The notes below the pieces were generated by a model that was not told where the DNA came from, searched no databases, and saw only the letters and a program-made list of their open reading frames with translations. The position numbers were made by a program, and so were the translations under genes. Shown one piece after another: positions 1 through 8,115 of a stretch of DNA of 36,784 nt; positions within the stretch are counted from its first letter, which is position 1; the number at the start of each line of letters is the position of its first letter. The stretch is from an uncultured Prevotellaceae bacterium (GTDB lineage Bacteria > Bacteroidota > Bacteroidia > Bacteroidales > Bacteroidaceae), in NCBI GenBank assembly GCA_937893145.1, contig CALBJW010000031.1:1-36784 (forward strand), given 5' to 3'.

Positions 1-152
1 TGTATCACAGGAAGAGACTCGAACGGAGGGAATATTGGAGCTGCATATTGTGCTCCTGTATTCTCAACTGAATATACTCGTGGAATGTTTGTCTGGGCAT
101 TTGAACCCAAACATGCCAAAGAGAGGATGGCAAATAAAAGACGTTTCTTCAT
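1..152 (-). CDS. Secreted protein, N-terminal fragment (cut by window edge)
   Basis: Reading the minus strand from an ATG at 152 gives 50 codons open to the window edge. The first 20 residues (MKKRLLFAILSLACLGSNAQ) form a textbook type I signal peptide: Lys/Arg start, hydrophobic core, and a small-residue end before Gln, as is usual in Bacteroidetes. The mature start (NIPRVYSVENTGAQYAAPIF) is Pro- and aromatic-rich. It faintly recalls N-termini of secreted Bacteroidetes carbohydrate esterases or hydrolases, but I cannot assign a family from 30 residues. It begins 12 nt after the stop of the methyltransferase gene on the same strand, so the two may be cotranscribed. The signal peptide is seen directly; an exported carbohydrate-active enzyme is only a guess. 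Confidence 0.7.
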   Translation of the reverse strand, partial: MKKRLLFAILSLACLGSNAQTNIPRVYSVENTGAQYAAPIFPPFESLPVI

Positions 153-164
153 TGTTAGGAATGC

Positions 165-1337
165 TTATAAGGTTACTTTTCTTGTTTCTATCATCACTTT
201 GCTTTCATCTGCAAGGGTAGTGGCAAAGAGGTAGATGTCACCACCTTCGTGCAGTTTGAGTCGCTTGCGCAGTTCGGCTACTGTGCTTGGGAAGTTGCGT
301 ACGGTGAGGTTAGCTTTCTTGATGCTTTTCAATGCCTTGTCCTTTAGTCCATACACGGACTTCACCTCGAATATTCGACCGGGAAAATCGGACAATAGTT
401 GCAGGGAAGTGTATAGATGACTGCTTGGGTGCAGTTTGTCAAGTCCGTATGCCTCAGCCAAAGACTTGAAACATCCAGCCTTCATGATGCTTGTGTTGGG
501 TTCGTAGATGTAGGTCTTTATATCGGAAGAGTAGTGACATTCGGCTTTGCGTTCCTCCTCCTGAGCAATCGCAAATGCTTGCTTCTCTCCGTTGCTGCGG
601 AGATTAACACAAACGATGCGGTAGTCATCGGCAGGTTCATTTGAGGAAAGGACGGCTAACACCTCCTTACATTCATTGTCAACACTCACGATATGAATCT
701 CCTTCACACACTTCAACTCCTTGTTTATGTCCGCAATATTGAGCATAGGCGAGAGTTTAATCATCACCTTGTCTGCCTTCGCGAGTAGTTCGTCTTGCAG
801 AGCAGATACATCAGGAGTGCAGTCACTTATCTGTACTGTCTTGCCTCCGTGTTCATCTCTGCGAGCAGGGTCGAGGAAGATGAGTGATTGGTGTGGAAGG
901 CTTTGCAGAACATCGGCTGCATCAGCATTGTGAACATCGAGGTTCTTGATGCCGAGAAGTGGAAGGTTATTGCGAGCAATGTCACACAAATCTTCATTTC
1001 TTTCCACATAGTTCACGTGTTCAAATTTGCGTCCAATCATGGTGGCATCAACTCCGAAACCCGATGTGAGGTCGGTGAAGTTGGAACCAGCCTCTACGAT
1101 GCTTCCTTTGTATTCAGCAGTCAGTTGGCTTGAACATTGTTCCATGCTCAGGTGCACAGGGTAGATGATACCTTCGGTGGCAGCCCAAAGAGGCAGTTTC
1201 TTCTTTGCAGTCTGCCATGCGGTTATCTGTCCCACTGCGTATGGTATGTCAATATCGGGGTAGCGGCTCTGGCGAAGTGCCAAGTCGCGTGGGTCGTCCG
1301 CCCTATGCTCTATGATGAATTGTGATAGACTTTGCAT
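165..1337 (-). CDS. THUMP-like domain class I SAM-dependent methyltransferase
   Basis: This 390-residue protein has a Rossmann methyltransferase core in its middle third. The SAM-binding motif I region reads DLTSGFGVDATMIGRKF, followed by an acidic strand end (YVERNEDLCDIA) and the catalytic-loop-like LDPARRDEHGGKTVQ. The C-terminal part (about residues 310-390, ending in AELRKRLKLHEGGDIYLFAT) resembles the THUMP-like domain found in a Bacteroidetes-wide family of putative RNA methyltransferases. The substrate is not known to me; RNA is inferred from the THUMP resemblance. The start at 1337 is supported by a TAnnTTTG box ending only 4 nt upstream, which would give a leaderless or nearly leaderless mRNA. 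A signal-peptide gene follows 12 nt downstream. Confidence 0.82.
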   Translation of the reverse strand: MQSLSQFIIEHRADDPRDLALRQSRYPDIDIPYAVGQITAWQTAKKKLPLWAATEGIIYPVHLSMEQCSSQLTAEYKGSIVEAGSNFTDLTSGFGVDATMIGRKFEHVNYVERNEDLCDIARNNLPLLGIKNLDVHNADAADVLQSLPHQSLIFLDPARRDEHGGKTVQISDCTPDVSALQDELLAKADKVMIKLSPMLNIADINKELKCVKEIHIVSVDNECKEVLAVLSSNEPADDYRIVCVNLRSNGEKQAFAIAQEEERKAECHYSSDIKTYIYEPNTSIMKAGCFKSLAEAYGLDKLHPSSHLYTSLQLLSDFPGRIFEVKSVYGLKDKALKSIKKANLTVRNFPSTVAELRKRLKLHEGGDIYLFATTLADESKVMIETRKVTL

Positions 1338-1341
1338 ATTG

Positions 1342-1349
1342 CAAAATTA
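1342..1349 (-). promoter_or_regulatory. Promoter -7 box for the THUMP-like methyltransferase
   Basis: The minus strand reads TAATTTTG, a full match to the Bacteroidetes TAnnTTTG element, ending 4 nt before the ATG at 1337. No good TTTG lies at the usual 19-21 nt upstream. The position implies transcription starting at or next to the start codon. Confidence 0.5.
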
Positions 1350-1415
1350 CATATTTTTATCCTTAATTAAGGACGGCAAAACTAAAAAAGTATAAAAAAG
1401 ACTATTATTTCACCT

Positions 1416-1452
1416 TTTGTAATACCTACTGCCCGTTTTTTTTGTACTTTTG
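1416..1452 (+). promoter_or_regulatory. Promoter for DUF4254-GT4 operon
   Basis: TACTTTTG at 1445-1452 matches the Bacteroidetes -7 consensus and lies 12 nt before the ATG at 1465. A TTTG at 1416-1419 could be the -33 element, but the 25-nt gap is longer than the usual 19-21 nt. The -7 box is the stronger half of this call. Confidence 0.5.
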
Positions 1453-1464
1453 CATTAAAATAAA

Positions 1465-2076
1465 ATGAGTATGACATTTACAGAAATAGCTATTCCTATA
1501 TTCAATAAAGTGATTGAGGATTATCACCTCAAGAATGATGTTGACCAGGTGATTAACAATCCTTATGAGGCTGGAAGCATTGAACATTATCTTTACATCA
1601 AGAACTGGATTGATACTGTTCAGTGGCATCTTGAGGACATCATCCGTGATCCTCAGATTAATCCTATGGATGCTCTTCAGCTGAAGCGTCGCATAGACAA
1701 GAGTAATCAGGACCGTACAGACCTTGTGGAAATGATTGACTCTTACTTCCATACTAAGTACAGCGAAATCACTCCTAATGCAGATGCTACTATCAACACA
1801 GAGAGTCCTGCATGGGCGATTGACCGTCTTAGTATCCTTGCTCTGAAGATTTATCACATGCAGGAACAGGTGGAAAGAACGGATGCAAGTGCTGAACACA
1901 TCGCACTCTGTCGAGGCAAACTTGCTGTGCTTTTTGAGCAGCAGAAGGATCTCTCAACTGCAATCGACCAACTCATTGCTGACATTGAGGCTGGCAAGAA
2001 GTACATGAAGGTGTATAAGCAGATGAAGATGTACAATGATCCAAGCACCAATCCAATACTCTACGGAAAGAAATGA
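1465..2076 (+). CDS. DUF4254 domain-containing protein
   Basis: This 203-residue, mostly helical soluble protein has no signal peptide or membrane segment. The N-terminal half (FTEIAIPIFNKVIEDYHLKN, then NPYEAGSIEHYLYIKNWIDT) and the later RIDKSNQDRTDLVEMIDSYF match the DUF4254 family, which is typical of Bacteroidetes and about this length. The biochemical role is unknown. The family is often seen beside glycosyltransferases, and here its TGA overlaps the ATG of a GT4 gene (ATGA at 2073-2076), so the two are translationally coupled. A role in making or handling a sugar intermediate is inference from context only. Confidence 0.85.
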   Translation: MSMTFTEIAIPIFNKVIEDYHLKNDVDQVINNPYEAGSIEHYLYIKNWIDTVQWHLEDIIRDPQINPMDALQLKRRIDKSNQDRTDLVEMIDSYFHTKYSEITPNADATINTESPAWAIDRLSILALKIYHMQEQVERTDASAEHIALCRGKLAVLFEQQKDLSTAIDQLIADIEAGKKYMKVYKQMKMYNDPSTNPILYGKK

Positions 2077-3212
2077 TAATAGGTTTTGATGCCAAGCGAC
2101 TGTTCAACAACTTCACGGGTTTGGGCAATCATAGTCGAACAACGATAGACATTCTCACGGAATATTTCCCCGAGAATGCCTTTCGTTTATATACACCTAA
2201 GATAAGGAGAAACGATGTGACTGTGCCTTATCTCAGCAAGGAACACTGTACAACGGTGTTGCCTGAGGGCATGGTGAAGGGTGGACTGTGGCGCACTTTC
2301 CGTTTGGCAGATGATGCTAAACGAGATGGTGTGCAGTTGTTTCATGGGTTAAGTAATGAGTTGCCTGTAGGCATCAGAAAGAGTGGCATTCCTTCAGTGG
2401 TGACAATCCACGATGTGGCATTCCGCACTTTTACGGACATGTATCATTGGCAGGACCGAAAGATATATGACATGAAGTGGAGATATGCGGTGAAGAATGC
2501 CGACCGCATCATTGCTATCAGCGAATGTACAAAGCGTGACATCATCAGGTTTTATGGAGTGGATGAGAAGAAGATAGATGTTGTGTATCAGCCTGTCAAT
2601 CCTCGCTACTATGTTCCGATGGATGAGGCGGAGGCAAGTGCAAGACTTGAAGCGGTGAACTTCCTTCCTTCTTCGGAATACATGCTTTATGTTGGTTCTA
2701 TCAATTCGAGAAAGAATCTGCTTGGAATAGTGAAGGCAATGGAACTATTGCCTCGCGACCTACAGTTACCACTCGTTGTGGTAGGCGGAGGACGTGAATA
2801 TAAGAATGAAGTGCTGAAATACATCAAAGAGCACCACATGGAACATCTATTCGTGTTCCCTTCCGAAATCATTGATGGTGGAATACTTCAGGCACTTTAT
2901 ACCAAGGCTTCACTATTCGTGTATCCAAGCTTCTATGAAGGTTTTGGACTTCCTGTTGTTGAGGCTCTCTTGTCGGGTTGTCCTGTTGTTACGAGTGATG
3001 TGTCTTCTCTTCCAGAGGCGGGAGGTCCGTATTCGTTCAAGGCAAATCCAAACAGTGAAGTAAGTATAGCCGAAAAGATGAAGCAAGTGCTTATGGATGA
3101 TACGCTTGCAGCAGAGGTAAGTGTAAAGGGCAGACAATGGGCTATGGATACATTCCACCCAAGCGTGTTGGCTGGCAAATTGATGGAGACTTACGAGAAG
3201 GCATGTAAATGA
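2073..3212 (+). CDS. Glycosyltransferase family 4 (GT-B fold)
   Basis: This is a 379-residue cytoplasmic GT-B glycosyltransferase. The N-terminal domain starts MIIGFDAKRLFNNFTGLGNH, the acceptor-side Gly loop typical of GT4 mannosyl/glucosyltransferases. The middle has VTIHDVAFRTF and ADRIIAISECTKRDIIRFYG. The C-terminal donor domain begins near residue 205 (YMLYVGSINSRKNL), and the nucleotide-sugar E-x7-E motif lies in EGFGLPVVEALLSGCPVV, around residues 289-306. The donor and acceptor cannot be told from sequence. It overlaps the DUF4254 gene by 4 nt, and it converges with the GT2 gene at the end of the envelope operon. A role in lipopolysaccharide, capsule or glycoprotein glycan assembly fits the neighbourhood. 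Confidence 0.9.
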   Translation: MIIGFDAKRLFNNFTGLGNHSRTTIDILTEYFPENAFRLYTPKIRRNDVTVPYLSKEHCTTVLPEGMVKGGLWRTFRLADDAKRDGVQLFHGLSNELPVGIRKSGIPSVVTIHDVAFRTFTDMYHWQDRKIYDMKWRYAVKNADRIIAISECTKRDIIRFYGVDEKKIDVVYQPVNPRYYVPMDEAEASARLEAVNFLPSSEYMLYVGSINSRKNLLGIVKAMELLPRDLQLPLVVVGGGREYKNEVLKYIKEHHMEHLFVFPSEIIDGGILQALYTKASLFVYPSFYEGFGLPVVEALLSGCPVVTSDVSSLPEAGGPYSFKANPNSEVSIAEKMKQVLMDDTLAAEVSVKGRQWAMDTFHPSVLAGKLMETYEKACK

Positions 3213-3251
3213 TGCTGAAAGATTTCTGCTCGTAAGTTGTGTGGGATGTTA

Positions 3252-3968
3252 CTATTTTCCCCTCAATCTACACATTATATAAGTAAAGAATAATCGTGGA
3301 AGCAGACGAATCTTGTCATACACATTATCTACTTCCCATACGATACTCATATTGTCGTAAAGTCCGCGTGAACGCTGGGTATTGGAAACTCCATTAGTGT
3401 CGAAGTTTGCCACTACGACATCTGTCTGCTTGAATGTCTTCTTTGCTAAGAATAGTTGTTTTGCTTGTTTGAAATCAGCAGACATTCTGTGTTTAATGTC
3501 AAACGGAAAAGCACGAAGGAGGGCAGTACGCACGAACACGCTTTGATGACAATAAAACATCTTGTGGCAGTTGCGTGGAGAGAGAGAACGCTTTATGTTT
3601 CCATCTTTTATAATGTCACCATAAATGACATCAGCATCCATACCTTTGCTTATAAGTTGTGTGATTACTGTAGGCGAAGCAAATGTGTCACCCGCATTCA
3701 TGAATATACAGTAATCTCCTGTTGCTTTCTTCACACCTTTATTCATAGCGTCGTAAATGCCTTTGTCGGGTTCACTTTGCCATGAGAGTTTTCCCTCCTT
3801 AGCGTATGGTTCTGCTATCTGCTGTGAGGAATCAGTCGAAGCTCCATCAATAATGATGTATTCTATGTTGCGATAGTCTTGTGCAAGCACACTTTCAATA
3901 GTCATCTTTAATGCTTGTGCTGCATTAAAAGTGACTGTGATTACTGATATGCGTATTTCGTTTGTCAT
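3252..3968 (-). CDS. Glycosyltransferase family 2
   Basis: This 238-residue protein has the GT-A fold of family 2. ISVITVTFNAAQALKMTIES and the following EYIIIDGASTDSSQQIAEPY form the nucleotide-binding core, and KGIYDAMNKGVKKATGDYCI with MNAGDTF is the typical region ahead of the metal-binding site. The short C-terminal tail (YDKIRLLPRLFFTYIMCRLR) is hydrophobic and basic and may touch the membrane. Small proteins of this type commonly add single sugars to lipopolysaccharide or surface polysaccharides; the exact sugar is unknown. It is the last gene of the minus-strand operon, 10 nt after the acyltransferase gene. Confidence 0.88.
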   Translation of the reverse strand: MTNEIRISVITVTFNAAQALKMTIESVLAQDYRNIEYIIIDGASTDSSQQIAEPYAKEGKLSWQSEPDKGIYDAMNKGVKKATGDYCIFMNAGDTFASPTVITQLISKGMDADVIYGDIIKDGNIKRSLSPRNCHKMFYCHQSVFVRTALLRAFPFDIKHRMSADFKQAKQLFLAKKTFKQTDVVVANFDTNGVSNTQRSRGLYDNMSIVWEVDNVYDKIRLLPRLFFTYIMCRLRGK

Positions 3969-3978
3969 AAGAAGCGGT

Positions 3979-4935
3979 TTATATATTTATCTTCTTCCAT
4001 TCCTCAAATCCCTTGCGGTCTCTCTTCCATCGGTTGTGGGTCCAGAGCCAATATTCAGGAGCACGTTGGATGCTTTTTTCGAAGAGACGGAAGTATTGTT
4101 CTGTAACTTCCCAATCAGGCTTGCCTTTTGAACTTTCGCAGATAGGAATAACATCGATGTTGTAGTATCCTCTGCGAGGACAACTGACATCAAAATATAC
4201 GCATGATAAATCAAACTTCTTTGCAATCTGTTCTGTTCCCGTGATGACTATTGTGCCTTCATGGTTGAGGAAGCGTGTCCAGTAGTGAGTAGCTGGGTAC
4301 AATGGCACCTGGTCTGAGATGAAACCAATAATCATCTTTGTGCCTTCGCGCTTTGTCTCTATGATTTTGCGAAGAATAATCTGCATGGAGATGCTGTGGG
4401 TGTCCATTGCAGAACGAATCTTAAGCATGAGTGCGTTGAACACAGGACTTTCAAGTATGTGGTACACTTGTCCTACGAATACGTTCTCATCGAACTGAAG
4501 TCCAAGACTTGTAACCCATTCCCAGTTGCAGTAATGTCCAAGATAAGCGGCAATGTTGTGTCCATCTTCAAAACATTTGTTGAGGTATTCGATATTGTTG
4601 AATTTTACTCTCTTGCTCATCTCGTTCATCGACATGGATGTGAGTTTGATGGTTTCCAAGATATAGTCGCAAAAGAAATGGTAGAACTTGTGTTCTATTA
4701 CGAGAAGTTCTGCTTCAGTCTTCTCGGGAAATGAGTCTCGCAGGTTCTTTCTGACAAGTGGTTTTCTGTATCGAGCAATGTGATACACAAGGAAATACAG
4801 TCCGTCGGAAAGAACGTAAAGCACGCTTAACGGTAGTAATGAAATCACATACAGCAGTCCCCATACCATATAATATAAGGACTTCTGCCACAAATTCAGT
4901 CCTGTGGTGAAATCTGTATTCTTAACTCTTGCCAT
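3979..4935 (-). CDS. LpxL/HtrB-type lysophospholipid acyltransferase
   Basis: This 318-residue protein belongs to the LpxL/LpxM/HtrB family, which adds a secondary acyl chain to lipid A or a related lipid at the inner membrane. An N-terminal hydrophobic segment (about residues 20-52) anchors it. The catalytic H-x4-E dyad is His134/Glu139 in AYLGHYCNWEW. The later FISDQVPLYPATHYWTRFLN and the C-terminal QRAPEYWLWTHNRWK are also family features. Its neighbours are a phosphoglycerol-type transferase and glycosyltransferases, which supports a lipid A/core or surface-glycolipid role. The acyl chain and exact acceptor are not visible from sequence. It lies 7 nt after the LtaS-type gene. Confidence 0.88.
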   Translation of the reverse strand: MARVKNTDFTTGLNLWQKSLYYMVWGLLYVISLLPLSVLYVLSDGLYFLVYHIARYRKPLVRKNLRDSFPEKTEAELLVIEHKFYHFFCDYILETIKLTSMSMNEMSKRVKFNNIEYLNKCFEDGHNIAAYLGHYCNWEWVTSLGLQFDENVFVGQVYHILESPVFNALMLKIRSAMDTHSISMQIILRKIIETKREGTKMIIGFISDQVPLYPATHYWTRFLNHEGTIVITGTEQIAKKFDLSCVYFDVSCPRRGYYNIDVIPICESSKGKPDWEVTEQYFRLFEKSIQRAPEYWLWTHNRWKRDRKGFEEWKKINI

Positions 4936-4942
4936 ATATTGT

Positions 4943-6931
4943 TTATAATGTTTTGGTAAATGTTAATCTGTCCTCAAGCATTCTTTCCATGTACGACTGG
5001 ATGATTGCTTTCAGTTCGCGTTCCATCTTGTCTTGACATGCTACGCCTCTGTTCAGGAGGTTCTTCTCCAGCATCCAGTCGTTCTTGATGTTGTAGAGGG
5101 CTTTCGTTTCGTGTCCATCAAACTGGAGTAGGTAGTCGCCTTTCACATACTGATAGATGCCGTTGTTGTAGTTTACAGCCCATGTGTCTTGGTCTTTTGT
5201 ATGGAACAAATCTTGTCCAAAGGCAACATAAGGAGAGGAAACGCCTAAGTAGTTGAGTATGGTAGGCATGATGTCAATCTGTTGAGCAATACAATGTCTT
5301 CGTTCTGCCTTTATCTCGCCCGAAGGGTCGAAGATGAGTATTGGCGCACCGAATGTTCCGAGTGCAGTCTTGTATTCTTCATGGTCAGCAATGTTTGTGT
5401 GATCGCTGGTGAATACGAAGATGGTGTTCTTGTACCATGATTGTTTGCTTGCGTACTCGAAGAATTTGCGAAGTGACATGTCGGTATATCTTATGCACTT
5501 GTGGATGACATTGTTGCCTTCTTCTGGATAGACATCCTTGTACTTCTCAGGCACAACAAATGGATGATGACTGCTCGCTGTGAATACGGCTGTCATGAAA
5601 GGTTCCTTCATTTCCGACATTTTCATTCCGTAGAACTGCAGGAATGGTTCGTCCCATATCGCCCACATTCCGTCGAAGTCCTTATCTCCATCAAAACGCT
5701 TGTCTTCATTGTATTCGTCTCTTCCGAAGTAATCCTTAAATCCTGTTGCTCTTGCGAAGGCTTGAAAACCCATGCTTCCGTTCTCTGCTCCGTGGAAGAA
5801 TGCAGTGTAGTAGCCGGCTTTGCTGAGTTCTCCTGCGATGCCACTCACCTCGTTCATGGATGCAGAAGTAAGGAAGAATGGTTCGACGAACATAGGAATA
5901 CTGCTCAATATGCTTGGCATTCCATCAATACTCTTTCTGCCGTTGCAGAATGTGTAATCAAAGCTCAATGATTGTGAATAGAGAGAATCGATGAATGGTG
6001 CATAGCCCTTGTATTTGCCCCCTTCAAGAGTCTCGTTGTATTTGCCGATATATTCTCTTCCAAAACTTTCCACAATCAGCACCACTACGTTCTTTTTCCT
6101 TACCACAGCACTATCTGCTGGGGTGTGGAGAGGAGAGTAAATGCTCTGCAGTTCAGCATCACTAAAGTATCTTGGATTCTCAAATGTCTTCTTTCCTATG
6201 GTACGAATCATAGAGAACGGCGTGTTCAGTATCACTGCCGCTTCTGCTGGTCGTTGCACATATTGGTTTGCATTGCTGATGGTGATAGGGCGAACAGCGT
6301 GAGTCATTCCCCCTCTCATTCCAGCAATGCAGAGAGGAACGAAAAGAAGAAGGCAGATGATGTGAGCCGCATAATAGGAGACATGGTCCTTTGCTCCGCG
6401 TAGTTTACTGTTGTACTTCGGTTCTTTATATAGGAAGAAGAGAGAACAAATCAATGCTATTCCAAACAGAACGATGAATATGTGGCTTGTGATTTCCTTC
6501 CAGAATATGCCGCCTAAATTGTCTTCGTTGCTAAATTCGCTAAAGATGGTTGCTGTGGTTCTTCTGCCTGTGAACTTGAAATACAGTGAGTCTGCGATGT
6601 TTGCAATTATTGCGATTGCATTAACAATGATGAATGTCCATTTAGCCACCTTTCTCAATGTCTTCCTTTCCTTGAAGTGCAAAGGACTGAGCATCATCAA
6701 GGCATAAAGGGAATTGGTGTATAGAATGGCAGAAGTGTCGAACAGAAGACTTCCTTTAATGAGGTCCATCAAGGAGTTGCTCAACAGTCCCTCTGCAAAG
6801 GTGCTCCAGTTTGCCAGTACATACTCCACTCTGCATGCCCCGTATATAATATATATAAGGAGTATGTTTCGCAGGAAAGCCAAAGGACTCGCAAGGATAT
6901 TCGTGTTAGAACGTGAAGTATGTCTTTTCAT
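4943..6931 (-). CDS. LTA synthase family sulfatase-fold transferase
   Basis: This 662-residue membrane enzyme has about five hydrophobic segments in the first roughly 210 residues and then a large extracytoplasmic alkaline-phosphatase/sulfatase-fold domain. The domain starts VVVLIVESFGREYIGKYNET (the metal-binding Glu near residue 286). GRKSIDGMPSILSSIP, near residue 331, sits where the nucleophile is expected, and VFTSDHTNIADHEE, near residue 510, supplies metal-binding Asp/His. In the family (LtaS, OpgB/MdoB and relatives) such enzymes move phosphoglycerol or phosphoethanolamine-like groups from phospholipid to a glycan or lipid. A Gram-negative Bacteroidales cell has no lipoteichoic acid, so decoration of a surface glycan or lipid is more likely. 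It sits in the middle of the envelope operon, 11 nt after the barrel gene. Confidence 0.85.
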   Translation of the reverse strand: MKRHTSRSNTNILASPLAFLRNILLIYIIYGACRVEYVLANWSTFAEGLLSNSLMDLIKGSLLFDTSAILYTNSLYALMMLSPLHFKERKTLRKVAKWTFIIVNAIAIIANIADSLYFKFTGRRTTATIFSEFSNEDNLGGIFWKEITSHIFIVLFGIALICSLFFLYKEPKYNSKLRGAKDHVSYYAAHIICLLLFVPLCIAGMRGGMTHAVRPITISNANQYVQRPAEAAVILNTPFSMIRTIGKKTFENPRYFSDAELQSIYSPLHTPADSAVVRKKNVVVLIVESFGREYIGKYNETLEGGKYKGYAPFIDSLYSQSLSFDYTFCNGRKSIDGMPSILSSIPMFVEPFFLTSASMNEVSGIAGELSKAGYYTAFFHGAENGSMGFQAFARATGFKDYFGRDEYNEDKRFDGDKDFDGMWAIWDEPFLQFYGMKMSEMKEPFMTAVFTASSHHPFVVPEKYKDVYPEEGNNVIHKCIRYTDMSLRKFFEYASKQSWYKNTIFVFTSDHTNIADHEEYKTALGTFGAPILIFDPSGEIKAERRHCIAQQIDIMPTILNYLGVSSPYVAFGQDLFHTKDQDTWAVNYNNGIYQYVKGDYLLQFDGHETKALYNIKNDWMLEKNLLNRGVACQDKMERELKAIIQSYMERMLEDRLTFTKTL

Positions 6932-6942
6932 TTGTCGTTATT

Positions 6943-8106
6943 TTAGAATTTCTTCAATAGGAAACGAGGGTTAGCCTTGAGGAACACTCCGAAACTCATG
7001 TCGCACTTCATACCGGGATGCAACCACATGCAATAGATATCGGCTCTTGCTCCGAAGGTATATCTCTTTGCGAAGGTCCTGGAGTATTCGATTGCAGCAT
7101 TCAGGATGTCTGGTCGTTTGTAAACGACGCTCTTATCACTTGTCTTCATGCAGCAGAAGTGTCCATCGCCCAACACAGGAACATAGTTCATATTCTTGAA
7201 GTAGTTCAGGTCGAGGTTGATACCATGCCTAAAGTTCATGAGTGTCCTTGCATACGCTCCCCAACCATTCTTGATGGAATAGAGCGAACCGCTCTGTTGC
7301 AGATAATATGTAGCTTCTGCCTCAGCAGTCACCTTTGTGAGCCACTGGGTGTGAATGGGTTGTTCCAGTCTTGCTCCTACAGCCGCGTTTATGAGAGTCT
7401 GCACTCCATGATGAGCAGAGTCGGTCTGTATCTCACCACCACGATGCTGTACAATCACTTGCATTGGTATGGTCCATCTGCCAAAACTCAACTCACTATT
7501 TCCTCCGTATATGAATGACTCCTGATGTGTGTCGCCCTTAAAGATGAACGACTGCCAGTTTATCCATGTGTCGAGATGCCAACGCTTCAGGTCCACAAGC
7601 ACTTGCAAACCCATCTCGGGGTCGTTTGTCATGTTCAACTCTCTGGAGTAGAGCGGTTCAATCAGTCGGTGATTTGCCCCTCCAAAGATGTCACCAAGCA
7701 CGAAGTGGACCTTGCCCATCTGAATGTTTGCTCTGAAGAACGGCAGGATATGAGTTCCTTCTGTGTAGTCATCCCCCTTCCACATGCCTATGTCCTGATA
7801 GCCCATGTTTGGGTATTTAAGTTTGCCTGCATATATCAGAGAATGAAAACCAAGTTCAAGGTTCAGGTTGTTCAGCGGTTGAAAAGTCAGTTTTGGTTGC
7901 ACCCACAGTCCTGGTAGAGTATAGCCCGTAATCAGTTCTCCACTATATTCATTGTCCTTGAAGAAAGACACATTGTCCAGTTCAACGGCAAAATCGCCAG
8001 TGCATAGACTGTCAATCTCATAACTCCTTTCAAAGAGTTGAGCATCAATCTGTGCATTGGCGACTAAGAATATAAAAAGGAATAAAACTGATAGTGGTGT
8101 CCTCAT
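6943..8106 (-). CDS. Predicted outer-membrane beta-barrel protein, unknown function
   Basis: This 387-residue protein has a clear signal peptide (MRTPLSVLFLFIFLVANAQ). The mature part consists of alternating polar and aromatic short stretches with no long hydrophobic helix, such as NLNLELGFHSLIYAGKLKYP and the later TWINWQSFIFKGDTHQESF. It ends in Phe (FLKANPRFLLKKF), which is common in outer-membrane barrels recognised by the BAM machinery. I do not recognise a named family. It lies 9 nt downstream of the GT9 gene and 11 nt upstream of the LtaS-type gene in one operon, so an export or surface partner of the modified glycan/lipid is plausible but not shown. It could instead be a structural or porin-like protein. 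Confidence 0.7.
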   Translation of the reverse strand: MRTPLSVLFLFIFLVANAQIDAQLFERSYEIDSLCTGDFAVELDNVSFFKDNEYSGELITGYTLPGLWVQPKLTFQPLNNLNLELGFHSLIYAGKLKYPNMGYQDIGMWKGDDYTEGTHILPFFRANIQMGKVHFVLGDIFGGANHRLIEPLYSRELNMTNDPEMGLQVLVDLKRWHLDTWINWQSFIFKGDTHQESFIYGGNSELSFGRWTIPMQVIVQHRGGEIQTDSAHHGVQTLINAAVGARLEQPIHTQWLTKVTAEAEATYYLQQSGSLYSIKNGWGAYARTLMNFRHGINLDLNYFKNMNYVPVLGDGHFCCMKTSDKSVVYKRPDILNAAIEYSRTFAKRYTFGARADIYCMWLHPGMKCDMSFGVFLKANPRFLLKKF

Positions 8107-8115
8107 GGGTGGTTC

